64,000 nt of DNA from Pantoea alhagi (GTDB taxonomy: Bacteria > Pseudomonadota > Gammaproteobacteria > Enterobacterales > Enterobacteriaceae). The notes beneath the pieces are model-generated. The model was not told the DNA's origin, ran no database searches, and saw only the letters and a list, made by a program, of their open reading frames with translations. Below are positions 34,336 through 43,704 of the stretch, in pieces. Every line of letters begins with the position of its first letter. The stretch's first letter is position 1. Where the stretch lies: positions 2,232,001 through 2,296,000 of the forward strand of contig NZ_CP019706.1 in NCBI RefSeq assembly GCF_002101395.1. The letters run 5' to 3'. The position numbers were made by a program, and so were the translations under genes.

Positions 34336-35161
34336 CGACAGCAGTTTTATTGAGCTGCGGGCGCGTGAGCGCGCACGTCTGTTGCTGGATGAAGGGTCTT
34401 ACCGCGAACTGCTTGATCCGTTCGACGGCGTGATGTCGCCGTGGCTGCCGATGCAGGGCATTGTGCCACAGGCCGATGACGGCATGGTGGTGGCCAAAGG
34501 CACCATAGAGGGCAAGCCCACGGTGGTGATCGCCATCGAAGGTACCTTCCAGGGCGGCAGTATGGGGGAAGTCTCCGGCGCGAAAATGGCAGCGGCGTTA
34601 GAGCTGGCGGCGGAAGATCATCGCCGTGGCGTGCCGACGCAGGCGGTACTTTGCCTGGAAACGGGCGGCGTACGTTTGCAGGAAGCTAACCTGGGGCTGG
34701 CAGCGATCGCCGATATTCACGCGGCAATCGTTGATTTACGCCGCTATACCCCGGTGGTTGGCGTTATTGCCGGCACCGTTGGCTGCTTTGGCGGGATGTC
34801 GATTGCCGCTGGCCTGTGCAGCTCGCTGATTGTTACCCGTGAAGCGCGCCTGGGGCTGAACGGCCCGCAGGTTATCGAACAGGAAGCGGGTATTGATGAA
34901 TATGACTCGCGCGATCGTCCATTTATCTGGCGCATGACCGGCGGCGAAGCACGCTATCGCAGCGGGCTGGCTGACGTACTGGTCAATGATGGCGTACACG
35001 CGGTGAAAGATGCGGTGACTAAAGCACTGGCGCGTGGCGTTCCGGCGCGGCACCGCACCGATAACTATCAGGCCATGCTGGCACGTCTGAACAAGGTGGA
35101 TACCACTCAGCAGCCGGAAAGCGAACAAATTCAACAATTTTTTGCGGGGGATGCGTTATGA
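34328..35161 (+). CDS. mdcD: Malonate decarboxylase beta subunit MdcD
   Basis: With MdcE it decarboxylates malonyl-S-ACP to acetyl-S-ACP and CO2. The 277-residue protein has the crotonase/carboxyltransferase fold, with GTFQGGSMGEVSGAKMAAAL, CLETGGVRLQEANLGLAAIA and TVGCFGGMSIAAGLCSSLIV (oxyanion-hole region). The start at 34328 overlaps mdcC by 8 bp (ATGCGTAA) and gives MRNDSSFIELRARERARLLL, the family N-terminus. It overlaps mdcE by 4 bp. Confidence 0.95.
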   Translation: MRNDSSFIELRARERARLLLDEGSYRELLDPFDGVMSPWLPMQGIVPQADDGMVVAKGTIEGKPTVVIAIEGTFQGGSMGEVSGAKMAAALELAAEDHRRGVPTQAVLCLETGGVRLQEANLGLAAIADIHAAIVDLRRYTPVVGVIAGTVGCFGGMSIAAGLCSSLIVTREARLGLNGPQVIEQEAGIDEYDSRDRPFIWRMTGGEARYRSGLADVLVNDGVHAVKDAVTKALARGVPARHRTDNYQAMLARLNKVDTTQQPESEQIQQFFAGDAL

Positions 35162-35958
35162 AAACCAACAGTCGTGGCGAGATTTGGCTAACGCTGCTGA
35201 GTCAGGACGCGCCGCGTTTAGGCGGTCTCTGTCCGTCGGTCCAGGCGGCGGATGCCGAACTGGACGGTGAAAGCGTGCGTTATATCGCCGTAGTACCAGA
35301 CGAAAACAACCATTTCCCGCGTGCTGCGGGCGGGGAAGTCGGCCTGCTTGAAGGCTGGACGCTGGCGAAGGTGGTGCAGGAAACCATCGCTGCCGATGAG
35401 CAGTCGGAGCATAAACGCCCTATCGTGGCAGTGATTGATGTGCCGAGCCAGGCCTATGGGCGTCGTGAAGAAGCCTTTGGCATCCATCAGGCGCTGGCAG
35501 CTTCGGCGGCGGCCTGGGCGCAGGCGCGTCTGGCGGGCCATCCGGTTATCGGTCTGATCGTCGGCAAAGCGATGTCCGGCGCGTTTCTGGCGCACGGCTA
35601 TCAGGCAAACCGGCTGATCGCCTTCAACGATCCTGGCGTCATGATCCATGCAATGGGACAGGCATCAGCGGCGCGTATCACCCTGCGTAGCGTAGAAGCG
35701 CTGATCGAGCTGGCCTCTACCGTGCCGCCGATGGCCTACGACGTTAAAAACTTCCAGACGCTGGGCATTCTCGATGAGATGCTGAACATCGCTAAACCCG
35801 ATGCCCCGGGCGAGCAGGAAAAACAGCAGGTGACCGAGTCGCTGATTCGCGCCATCAAAGATGCGCGTGCGGGCGATCGCACCCTGAAGCATCGTCTACG
35901 TGGCGATAACCGCCGCAGCTCTGCGCTGGTGCGCGAATGTATGCGCGCGCACTGGTAA
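35158..35958 (+). CDS. mdcE: Malonate decarboxylase gamma subunit MdcE
   Basis: The partner carboxyltransferase-fold subunit of MdcD. The 266 residues include VVPDENNHFPRAAGGEVGLL, VIDVPSQAYGRREEAFGIHQ and IGLIVGKAMSGAFLAHGYQA, all conserved in MdcE. The ATG overlaps the mdcD stop (ATGA). After it come 130 bp with a hairpin before mdcF. Confidence 0.95.
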   Translation: MKTNSRGEIWLTLLSQDAPRLGGLCPSVQAADAELDGESVRYIAVVPDENNHFPRAAGGEVGLLEGWTLAKVVQETIAADEQSEHKRPIVAVIDVPSQAYGRREEAFGIHQALAASAAAWAQARLAGHPVIGLIVGKAMSGAFLAHGYQANRLIAFNDPGVMIHAMGQASAARITLRSVEALIELASTVPPMAYDVKNFQTLGILDEMLNIAKPDAPGEQEKQQVTESLIRAIKDARAGDRTLKHRLRGDNRRSSALVRECMRAHW

Positions 35959-35990
35959 TCATGTTAAGACAAACCTGCCAGGTCGATAGT

Positions 35991-36011
35991 GATGGGCACC
36001 TGTTGCCCATC
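35991..36011 (+). other. Hairpin between mdcE and mdcF
   Basis: GATGGGCA (35991-35998) and TGCCCATC (36004-36011) form a perfect 8-bp stem with a 5-nt loop, with no U-tract. It may stabilise or process the mdc mRNA so that enzyme and transporter are made at different levels. Confidence 0.45.
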
Positions 36012-36088
36012 CACATAATGAGTAGCCTGTAAAAATAATAAACCATCGCACCTGTGCTAATTACAACTCCTTGTTATACAGGTGAAAT

Positions 36089-37048
36089 ATGACATATATC
36101 ATTCTCCACGCACTTGCTCCTATATTCATCATTATGCTGTTAGGCTTTATGGCCGGTAAGGCAAAAATGGTGGATAACAAGAACGTTGCTTTACTGAATA
36201 TCTTTGTGATGGATTTTGCGCTGCCGGCGGCGCTGTTTAGCGCCACCGTGCAGACGCCCTGGAGCGGCATTGTTGAACAGATGCCGTTGGTGGTGGTGTT
36301 GACGCTGGCAATGTGGATCACCTACGCCGCTATCTACTTTATTTGCATTAAGTGGTTCCATAAGTCGCCGCAGGACGCCGCCGTGCTGACGCTGACGGTT
36401 GCACTGCCGAACTATGCCGCGCTGGGTCTGCCGATTCTGGGCAGCGTCCTGGGCGAGTCAGGCAGCACTTCGCTTTCGGTTGCGGTCTCTATCGCCTGCG
36501 GCTCGGTGCTGATGACGCCTTTCTGTCTGCTGATTCTGGAACGTGAAAAAGCGCGTACGGCAGGTACGGTGCAGGGCTCGTCGCTGACCATGCTGCCGGT
36601 TTTGATGTGGCGCTCGGTGAAAAAGCCGATCGTCTGGGGGCCGCTGCTGGGCGTGGTGCTGTCGGCGCTGGGTATTCATATGCCTGATTTGGTGCTGACG
36701 GCGATTAAACCGCTGGGCCTGGCCGCTACTGCCGCCGCGCTGTTCCTGACCGGTCTGATCCTGTCGGCGCGTCAGCTGAAGCTGAATGGTGCGGTTGCGC
36801 TCTCCAGCGTCACTAAACTGCTGATCCAGCCGCTGATCGCCTGGGCGCTGGTACTGATGATGGGCCTGCACGGTTCACTGGCGATTACGGCAATTCTGAT
36901 GATCGCGCTCTCTGCCGGCTTTTTCGGCGTGGTGTTTGGCAACCGGTTTGGCGTGCAGTCTCCCGATGCGGAAGCCGCCTTGCTGATTAGCTCAGTGCTC
37001 TGTATCGTCACGCTGCCGTTATTTATCTCTTTAACCGCAGGAATGTAA
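36089..37048 (+). CDS. mdcF: Malonate transporter MdcF (auxin efflux carrier family)
   Basis: A 319-residue inner-membrane carrier of the AEC family with about ten hydrophobic segments; the operon position and the motif NYAALGLPILGSVLGESGST identify it as MdcF, the presumed malonate importer. AGGTGA precedes the ATG at 36089. mdcG starts 3 bp after its stop, so it is part of the operon despite the 130-bp gap upstream. Confidence 0.92.
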   Translation: MTYIILHALAPIFIIMLLGFMAGKAKMVDNKNVALLNIFVMDFALPAALFSATVQTPWSGIVEQMPLVVVLTLAMWITYAAIYFICIKWFHKSPQDAAVLTLTVALPNYAALGLPILGSVLGESGSTSLSVAVSIACGSVLMTPFCLLILEREKARTAGTVQGSSLTMLPVLMWRSVKKPIVWGPLLGVVLSALGIHMPDLVLTAIKPLGLAATAAALFLTGLILSARQLKLNGAVALSSVTKLLIQPLIAWALVLMMGLHGSLAITAILMIALSAGFFGVVFGNRFGVQSPDAEAALLISSVLCIVTLPLFISLTAGM

Positions 37049-37051
37049 TTG

Positions 37052-37675
37052 ATGTTACCGCGCCCCCACGACCTTATCTGGCTTAACGATCCGCAGGCGC
37101 TGACAGGCGAACTGCCTGAGTGGGTCGCACAGCAGTGGCAGCCTGCGCTGCCGCTGGTGGTGCGCCGCGACTGGCACCCGGATGGGCTTATCGCCGTGGG
37201 GATCCGTGGCATGGGGCGTGAACGGCGTGCCGCCGCCTGGCTTGCTGCCGGGGCCATTGCGCGCCGCGTGACGCCGGAATCGCTGGTGGATCTCCCGCAG
37301 CTGCTGCGTTCCCCTTTTGTTTCGCAGCCTCCGGTGCAGGCAACGATCCTGCTGGCGCAGCAGTCATGGCCATGGCAGTGGGGCGTGACCGGCAGTTGCG
37401 GTTATGCGCTGGCGACCGATGTGCCGGTATTGCACAGCGGCAGCGATCTCGATCTGCTGATCCGCGCACCGCAGCCGCTGCCGCCAACCGCGTTTCAGCG
37501 CTGGCAGCAGCAGGTGACGCGCCTGCTGTGCCGGGCAGATACCCAGGTGGAAACGCCCAACGGCGCTTTTGCCCTTAATGAGTGGCTGCGCGACGGAAGG
37601 GCGCTGCTAAAAACCAACCGGGGGCCGCGGCTGGTTAGCGATCCCTGGCAGGCAAAAATGGAGGATCCGGACTGA
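37052..37675 (+). CDS. mdcG: Phosphoribosyl-dephospho-CoA transferase (holo-ACP synthase) MdcG
   Basis: Attaches the prosthetic group to MdcC Ser25. The 207-residue protein has the MdcG signature HDLIWLNDPQAL at the start, WGVTGSCGYALAT and the nucleotidyltransferase-like HSGSDLDLLIRAP (aspartates bind metal). A TTG at 37049 is an alternative start, but the ATG at 37052 has better AGGA spacing. Its TGA overlaps the mdcH ATG by one base. Confidence 0.92.
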   Translation: MLPRPHDLIWLNDPQALTGELPEWVAQQWQPALPLVVRRDWHPDGLIAVGIRGMGRERRAAAWLAAGAIARRVTPESLVDLPQLLRSPFVSQPPVQATILLAQQSWPWQWGVTGSCGYALATDVPVLHSGSDLDLLIRAPQPLPPTAFQRWQQQVTRLLCRADTQVETPNGAFALNEWLRDGRALLKTNRGPRLVSDPWQAKMEDPD

Positions 37676-38577
37676 TGAAAATTTTGTTTATGTTTCCCGG
37701 GCAGGGGCCGCAGCGGGTGGGCATGCTTCAGGGGTTGCCGGATGGCGAGCGCCTGTTGCAGGAAGCCAGCGTGGCGCTAAACGAAGATGCCTCTCAACTG
37801 GACAGTGAGCAGGCGCTACGTCATACCCGCGCCGTTCAGCTTTGCCTGCTGATTGCCGGGGTCGCCTGGGCGCGTGAACTGGCGCGCCAGGGTCTGGAGC
37901 CAGATATGGTTAGCGGTCTGTCCATTGGCGCTTTTCCGGCGGCGGTGGTAGCCGGGGCGCTCGACTTTGACGATGCGCTGCGGCTGGTGGCGCTGCGCGG
38001 TGAACTGATGGAACAGGCTTATCCGTCCGGCTATGGCCTGACGGCGATTACCGGCCTGCGCCAGCGCGAGATTGAACCGTTGCTGGGTGATTGCTACCTG
38101 GCGAACATTAATGCGGCTCAGCAAATGGTGATTGCTGGCAGCGAAGCGGCGATGCAGAAGGTGGCGCAACAGGCGGTGGCGCACGGCGCGCAGAAAGTGC
38201 ACCGACTGGCGGTGAGCGTGCCCTCGCACTGCGCATTGCTGGACGAACCGGCGCGGCAGCTGGCGCAGGCCTTTACGCAGGTTACCCTGACGCGTCCGCG
38301 CTGTGCTTATCTCAGCGGCAGCAGCGCGCGTTTGCTGTGGCAGCCGCCACAGATCGCTGACGATTTGGCAATGAATATGGCGCGCACCGTGCGCTGGCAT
38401 GAGGCAATGGAAGCGGCCAACGAACGCGACGTGGGACTGGCGATCGAAATGCCACCCGGTGCGGTGTTGACCGGACTGGCGCGTGAACCGCTGGCGCGCG
38501 GTGATGCGCTGTCGCTGGAGCAGGCGGGCGTCGCACTGGTGCTCAGGCTGGCGGCTCAGGCACGCGCTCAGCGTTAG
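37675..38577 (+). CDS. mdcH: Malonyl-CoA:ACP transacylase (epsilon subunit) MdcH
   Basis: Charges the decarboxylase ACP with malonyl from malonyl-CoA, priming the cycle. The 300-residue FabD-like protein has the N-terminal FMFPGQGPQRVGML, the nucleophile serine in VSGLSIGAFPAAVVAGAL (GLSIG) and the second catalytic His in VSVPSHCALLDEPA. It is the last gene of the operon; its 3' end overlaps the convergent mdcR gene by 35 bp. Confidence 0.93.
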   Translation: MKILFMFPGQGPQRVGMLQGLPDGERLLQEASVALNEDASQLDSEQALRHTRAVQLCLLIAGVAWARELARQGLEPDMVSGLSIGAFPAAVVAGALDFDDALRLVALRGELMEQAYPSGYGLTAITGLRQREIEPLLGDCYLANINAAQQMVIAGSEAAMQKVAQQAVAHGAQKVHRLAVSVPSHCALLDEPARQLAQAFTQVTLTRPRCAYLSGSSARLLWQPPQIADDLAMNMARTVRWHEAMEAANERDVGLAIEMPPGAVLTGLAREPLARGDALSLEQAGVALVLRLAAQARAQR

Positions 38578-39493
38578 CCAGCACCTCGCGGGCGTACATT
38601 CGCCCCTCGGCCACCAGCGCCAGCAGATTGGGATCGTGTTCGCGATTACGATCGAACACGATAGCGATCAACTGGCGCATCTGGTACGGCTCCGCCAGCG
38701 GCAGCAGCTGTACGCTGTTTTCATACACCCGCCGCATTCTGCCCGGCACCAGCGCAAAGCCAACGCCTGCCTGCACCAGACTCAACATGGAAAAAATATC
38801 GTTTACCCGCATCACAATATTGGCATCAAAACCTGCCACGCCGAACGCCTCCTGGAAGCCGTGAAAAGTGGCAAATCCCTCGGCCAGTGAAACAAACTTT
38901 TCCTGACGGTAATTCCGTAAGTCAGCACTGCCCCCTTCATTCAGCCTGGCCTCGGCAGGGGCGGCGAGATAAATATTATCCTCAAACAGCGGCAGCACCT
39001 CATGTCGCCGGGTGTCGATCTGGCTGTCATTTACCGACAGTAAAATCGCATCCAGCTCGCCCAGCTGAAGTTTTTCCAGCAGCAGCTGGTTAGAACCCAT
39101 CGTCAGATCCAGTTCCAGATCGGGACGGCGCAGTTTCATGCCCATAATCAGGCGCGGCACGGTTTCCAGCGTCAGCGAATAGAGGGTGCCGATGCGCATC
39201 CGTTTCTGACCCAGTCCGGCCTTCTGCCGCGCGTCGATAATCCCTTTCTCCATGATATCCACCGCCCCCTGCGCATATTCAAGCAGGGTATGGGCGGCGG
39301 CCAGCGGCTTCAGGCTGCGGCCCTGATGGATAAACAGCGGACAACGTACATTCTCTTCCAGCGTATGCAGCGCGCGGTGCACGCTAACGTTACTTAAATC
39401 CAGCTGTTCGGCGGTACGGGCAATATTGCCGCTGGCCATAAAGGCGATAAAGATTTCCAGTTTGCGAAAGCTAATATCAGCATCAATTTTCAT
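38543..39493 (-). CDS. mdcR: LysR-family regulator MdcR
   Basis: A 316-residue LysR regulator: winged helix-turn-helix at about 8-66 (SGNIARTAEQLDLSNVSVHR) and a periplasmic-binding-like sensor domain at 95-300. In Klebsiella MdcR activates mdc with malonate. Here it is convergent with mdcH and overlaps it, so the pair must share a terminator-free end; antisense interference between the two transcripts is possible. The ATG at 39493 fits the family N-terminus. Confidence 0.92.
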   Translation of the reverse strand: MKIDADISFRKLEIFIAFMASGNIARTAEQLDLSNVSVHRALHTLEENVRCPLFIHQGRSLKPLAAAHTLLEYAQGAVDIMEKGIIDARQKAGLGQKRMRIGTLYSLTLETVPRLIMGMKLRRPDLELDLTMGSNQLLLEKLQLGELDAILLSVNDSQIDTRRHEVLPLFEDNIYLAAPAEARLNEGGSADLRNYRQEKFVSLAEGFATFHGFQEAFGVAGFDANIVMRVNDIFSMLSLVQAGVGFALVPGRMRRVYENSVQLLPLAEPYQMRQLIAIVFDRNREHDPNLLALVAEGRMYAREVLANAERVPEPPA

Positions 39494-39601
39494 GCGGAGC
39501 CTTGTCTGGTCAATAAATTAGTGAAAACCGGAACAGCATAACGTGTTTAACAAGGCGGAATTTTGATTTCCTCAGTGAATGGTTATAGACGACAGACGGC
39601 G

Positions 39602-39631
39602 AAAAAGCCCGAACCGGCGAACGGGTCGGGC
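39602..39631 (-). terminator. Terminator of the gabT-gabD-permease operon
   Basis: GCCCGA (39607-39612) pairs with TCGGGC (39626-39631), and CCG with CGG inside after one mismatch. The five A residues at 39602-39606 give a U5 tract on the minus-strand transcript, 18 bp after the permease stop. Confidence 0.85.
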
Positions 39632-39648
39632 GGAGAGGCAGAAAGCCG

Positions 39649-40899
39649 TTACCAGCCGGAGGGCAGCAGATTAAACAGCGAGGCGATGGCATAGATCGCA
39701 CTGGCGAGATAGAGCAGCACGATGACGCTTTTGATGATCGGATGGGTCAGCCATGCGCGGCATTGCCAGCTCGGCTGCATATCGCCCTGTTTTCGGGCAT
39801 TTTGTAAAATCAGCATCGGCATAATCGACAGCACCACGCCGCTAAATACGCCAGCGATATAGAGCGCGTTGACAAAGGATACCAGCCCGCTATAGGCCAG
39901 CAGAAACGGCGGAAGCACCACCAGCAGCATCGCCATCAGCCGCTGACGCGCCGCGCTATCCACCTGCCAGTTAAAACGATCGCCGATATTGGTCAGTAAA
40001 CTGCCGCCCAGCCCCCAGTAAGAAGTAAGCATGGCGAACAGGGCAAAAATATTAGCGGAGAAAAAGGCCCAGTTACCCAGTGCTTCGCCCCAGCTGAGCG
40101 TCGCGACCTCAGAGACATTCGCCAGGCCGTTAAGGGCAATAACCGACAGCGGCACCAGCGCCAGCAGAACAAAGGTTATGGCCATGCCGGTAACGATCGC
40201 TTTCGGTAGCTGTTCCGGCTTATTACTGAAGCCCCGCGCCATCTCCGGCACGATGTACTGCGCAGAGAAGCAGAAAACCACCACGTTAAATACCGGGATC
40301 ATATAAAGCCAGTTGCCTTCCAGCAGATGCGCCAGTTGGGTGACCGGCTGCAGAAAGGTGGCACCAACCAGCAACAGCAGCATCAGCACCATACAGATAC
40401 AGATCACTTTTTCGCTGCGGCCGATCGCCTTCAGGCCGAGCCAGAGCACGCCCGCTGCGGGCAGGAAAAAGAGCAGGCTGCCCAGCGAAGGCGGCAATCC
40501 CAGCAGCGACTGCAGCAGCCGGCCGCTGCCGCTCATATAGGCGGTTAGCGCGCCCAGCGAGTTAACACATACGGAAGCGAACATCAGCCAGCTGCCGGGG
40601 CGACCCACATAGCGGCGAGCCAGGCCGCTCAGTTGCAGGTGCGCGCGGGTGCGCAGCGTGGCTTCCGCCACGTAAAGCATCGTTACGGTGGTAAACAGAC
40701 CCACCACCACCAGCCAGAACAGCAGCGGCATAAAGCCCGCCTTGCGGGCGGCGTAGGCGATAGAAAGCACGCCCGCGCCGATATTGGTGCCGACAATCAT
40801 CGCCACGCCTTCCACAAAGCTTAGCGGTTTGGCCTTTACGCCTGTAGCGCGCGCGGTGGCCGTTTTGGCGGATGCGGGCCAGGATGTTTCGTATGACAT
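39649..40899 (-). CDS. Amino acid permease (HAAAP/AAAP-type)
   Basis: A 416-residue inner-membrane transporter with about 11 hydrophobic segments. The first segment VEGVAMIVGTNIGAGVLSIA is the helix-break motif typical of the tyrosine/tryptophan permease family and its relatives, and QYIVPEMARGFSNKPEQLPK is a conserved cytoplasmic loop. It starts 18 bp after the dehydrogenase stop, so it belongs to the gabT-gabD-like operon and should import the amino acid that operon degrades, perhaps GABA or another omega-amino acid. The exact substrate is unknown. Confidence 0.85.
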   Translation of the reverse strand: MSYETSWPASAKTATARATGVKAKPLSFVEGVAMIVGTNIGAGVLSIAYAARKAGFMPLLFWLVVVGLFTTVTMLYVAEATLRTRAHLQLSGLARRYVGRPGSWLMFASVCVNSLGALTAYMSGSGRLLQSLLGLPPSLGSLLFFLPAAGVLWLGLKAIGRSEKVICICMVLMLLLLVGATFLQPVTQLAHLLEGNWLYMIPVFNVVVFCFSAQYIVPEMARGFSNKPEQLPKAIVTGMAITFVLLALVPLSVIALNGLANVSEVATLSWGEALGNWAFFSANIFALFAMLTSYWGLGGSLLTNIGDRFNWQVDSAARQRLMAMLLVVLPPFLLAYSGLVSFVNALYIAGVFSGVVLSIMPMLILQNARKQGDMQPSWQCRAWLTHPIIKSVIVLLYLASAIYAIASLFNLLPSGW

Positions 40900-40917
40900 G
40901 GGAACTCCTTAGTGCGC

Positions 40918-42372
40918 TCAGGCGCCTGGTGAAGAGATGTCCATACAGAGATATTTGCTTTCCAGATATTCATCGATCCCCGCCTGCGAGCCTTCGCGAC
41001 CCAGGCCGGAGTGTTTGATACCGCCGAAAGGGGCGATTTCATTGGAGATCTGCCCGGTATTCACGCCGACCATGCCATACTCCAGCGCCTCGCTGACGCG
41101 CCACTGGCGGGAGGCATTTTGCGTAAAGAGATAGGCGGCCAGACCGAATTCAGTGTCGTTCGCCATGGCGATCGCTTCTGCTTCACTCTCGAAGCGGAAC
41201 AGCGCTGCCAGCGGGCCAAAGGTCTCTTCACGCGCCACGCGCATCTGCTGCGTAACATGGGTTAACAGCGTGGGCTGAAAGAAGCTGCCGCCGCGCGCGT
41301 CGCGACCGCCGCCGAGCCGCAGCGTGGCGCCTTTGGAACAGGCATCGTCAATGTGGCTCTGCACTTTGGCAACGGCGGTATCGTCAATCAGCGGCCCCTG
41401 CGTTACGCCGGGCTGGCGACCATCGCCCACCTGCAGTTCACCGATCGCCTGCGCCAGCCGTTCGCTTAATGCCTGATAGATCCCGCTCTGCACGTAAATA
41501 CGATTGGCGCAGACGCAGGTCTGGCCGCTATTGCGGAATTTACTGAGCATAATGCCCTGTACCGCCTGCTCCAGATCCGCATCGTCAAACACCAGCACCG
41601 GCGCGTTGCCACCCAGCTCCAGCGAGAGCTTTTTCACCGTCGGCGCGCACTGTGCCATCAACAGGCGGCCCACCTCCGTCGAGCCGGTAAAGCTCAGCTT
41701 GCGTACGCTGTCGCTGGCGCAGAGCGCCTGGCCAACGTTCACCGCGTCGCCACAGAGGATCAGCAGCAGATCCGCAGGCAATCCCGCTTCAGCCGCCAGC
41801 GTCGCCAGCGCAAATGTGGTCAGCGGCGTCTGTTCGGCGGGCTTAACCAGCATGGAACAGCCAGCGGCCAGCGCGGGCGCAACTTTGCGGGTGATCATCG
41901 CGGCGGGAAAATTCCACGGCGTAATAGCGGCGCAAACGCCCACCGGCTGTTTCAGCACCAGCAGACGCTGTTGCGGCAGTGGAGAGGGCAGAATGGCACC
42001 ATCGGTGCGCCGCGCCTGTTCAGCAAACCAGCGAATAAAGGAAGCGGCGTAGCCAATCTCGCCTCGCGCCTCCGCCAACGGTTTGCCCTGTTCGGCGGTC
42101 AACAGCTGCGCCAGCGGTTCCTGCTGCTGCTGTATTCGTTGATACCAGCCCATCAACAGGTCGGCGCGGGCGGTTGCCGTTTGTTGCTGCCACCGGCGCT
42201 GCGCCCCGACAGAGCGGGCAATCGCCGCGTTAACCGCTGTCGCGTCGTGGGTTTTAACCCAGGCCAGCGGCTCACGCGTTGCCGCATCGGTTACCGCCAG
42301 CCAGTTGCTGCTTTGCGGCGTCAGGCTAACGTCAGGATGATCGAGCAGTGCTTTTAGCGGGGCGTTAATCAT
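40918..42372 (-). CDS. NAD(P)-dependent succinate-semialdehyde dehydrogenase-like protein
   Basis: A 484-residue aldehyde dehydrogenase of the GabD group. The catalytic Cys286 is in NSGQTCVCANR and the general base Glu252 in LELGGNAPVL; the cofactor region has PWNFPAAMITRKVAPALAAG and FTGSTEVG. Its start overlaps the aminotransferase stop (ATGA), so the two enzymes are coupled. The likely reaction is oxidation of succinate semialdehyde made by the aminotransferase. Related semialdehydes (glutarate, 3-oxopropionate) cannot be excluded. Confidence 0.88.
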   Translation of the reverse strand: MINAPLKALLDHPDVSLTPQSSNWLAVTDAATREPLAWVKTHDATAVNAAIARSVGAQRRWQQQTATARADLLMGWYQRIQQQQEPLAQLLTAEQGKPLAEARGEIGYAASFIRWFAEQARRTDGAILPSPLPQQRLLVLKQPVGVCAAITPWNFPAAMITRKVAPALAAGCSMLVKPAEQTPLTTFALATLAAEAGLPADLLLILCGDAVNVGQALCASDSVRKLSFTGSTEVGRLLMAQCAPTVKKLSLELGGNAPVLVFDDADLEQAVQGIMLSKFRNSGQTCVCANRIYVQSGIYQALSERLAQAIGELQVGDGRQPGVTQGPLIDDTAVAKVQSHIDDACSKGATLRLGGGRDARGGSFFQPTLLTHVTQQMRVAREETFGPLAALFRFESEAEAIAMANDTEFGLAAYLFTQNASRQWRVSEALEYGMVGVNTGQISNEIAPFGGIKHSGLGREGSQAGIDEYLESKYLCMDISSPGA

Positions 42373-43643
42373 GCCTGCGCCTCCAGCGCCTGACGCAGCA
42401 GCGTCAGCGCACGACGGAAAGTGGTTTCCTCAATGGTTAGCGGATAAAGAAAACGGATGACATTGCCATGCTGACCGCAGGTCAGCAGCAGCAGCCCCTG
42501 CGCCATCGCGTGCTGCTGCACCGAACGCGCCAGTTCGGCATTCGGCTGGCCGTTGGCATCGGCAAACTCAACGGCGACCATGGAACCACGCGCGCGGATT
42601 TGCGCTATCGCGGGCAGGGCGCGCTGGGCCTGTTGCAACACCTCTACCAGTTCAGCGCCCAGCTGCGTGGCACGCTGGCACAGCTGCTCTTCATCAATCA
42701 CGTCGAGAACCACATGCGCCGCCGCGATGGCCAGCGGGTTACCGGCGTAAGTGCCGCCAAGGCCGCCCGGCGCTGGCGCATCCATGATTTCGGCACGGCC
42801 GGAAACCGCCGATAGCGGCAAACCGCCCGCCAGGCTTTTCGCCATGGTAATCAGATCCGCTTTGACCCCGTAGTGTTCCATGGCGAACAGCTTGCCGGTG
42901 CGGGCAAAGCCGCTTTGCACTTCATCGGCAATCAACAAAATACCGTGTCGATCGCAGCACTCGCGCAGGCGCTGGAAAAAATCGGCAGGGGCGATATGGA
43001 AACCACCTTCGCCCTGAACCGGCTCCAGCACAATGGCGGCAACATCCTGTGGCGCGATATCCTGGCTGAAAATCGCGTCCAGGCTGGCCATCGCATCGTC
43101 AACGCTGATGCCACGCAGTTCCACAGGATAGCGTGCATGGAATACCGCGGCAGGCATCGGCCCAAAATCCCGCTTATACGGCGCCACTTTGCCGGTCATC
43201 GCCATGGTCATAAAGGTGCGGCCGTGAAACGCGCCGCCAAAAGTAATAATGCCGTGGCGGCCGGTGCTGGCGCGGGCGATTTTCACTGCGTTTTCTACCG
43301 CTTCCGCGCCGGTGGTAAAGAAAGCGGTTTTTGCCGGGCCGTTAACCGGCACCCGCTGGTTCAGGCGTTCCGCCAGCGCCACATAGCTCTCATAAGGAAC
43401 AATCTGGTAAGCGGTATGAGTAAAATGCGCCAGTTGCTCTGTGACTGCAGCAATCACTTTCGGATGGCGATGACCGGTATTCAGTACCGCAATCCCGGCG
43501 GCGAAATCGATATATTCGTTTCCTTCCACATCCCACAGCGTGGCGTTTTCCGCCCGCGCGGCAAACCATGAGCACATAACGCCGACGCCGCGTGGGGTAG
43601 CCTGCTGTTTGCGCTCGTTCAGTGCCGCATTCTTTATGTCCAT
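42369..43643 (-). CDS. gabT: 4-aminobutyrate aminotransferase (GabT-like)
   Basis: A 424-residue class III PLP aminotransferase. The PLP lysine is Lys269 in LITMAKSLAGGLPLSA; the cofactor-binding TTGAEAVENAVKIAR and the Asp in LLIADEVQSGFARTG are intact. It transfers the GABA amino group to 2-oxoglutarate. GAGG lies 7 bp before the ATG. It is first in the operon and divergent from the MocR regulator. The PuuE/GabT distinction cannot be made from motifs alone. Confidence 0.88.
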   Translation of the reverse strand: MDIKNAALNERKQQATPRGVGVMCSWFAARAENATLWDVEGNEYIDFAAGIAVLNTGHRHPKVIAAVTEQLAHFTHTAYQIVPYESYVALAERLNQRVPVNGPAKTAFFTTGAEAVENAVKIARASTGRHGIITFGGAFHGRTFMTMAMTGKVAPYKRDFGPMPAAVFHARYPVELRGISVDDAMASLDAIFSQDIAPQDVAAIVLEPVQGEGGFHIAPADFFQRLRECCDRHGILLIADEVQSGFARTGKLFAMEHYGVKADLITMAKSLAGGLPLSAVSGRAEIMDAPAPGGLGGTYAGNPLAIAAAHVVLDVIDEEQLCQRATQLGAELVEVLQQAQRALPAIAQIRARGSMVAVEFADANGQPNAELARSVQQHAMAQGLLLLTCGQHGNVIRFLYPLTIEETTFRRALTLLRQALEAQA

Positions 43644-43704
43644 AGCGTTACCTCATTGTTATCGTTTGTTTACAAAAGGGGCCTAATCACGTTTATTTAG
43701 CGGG

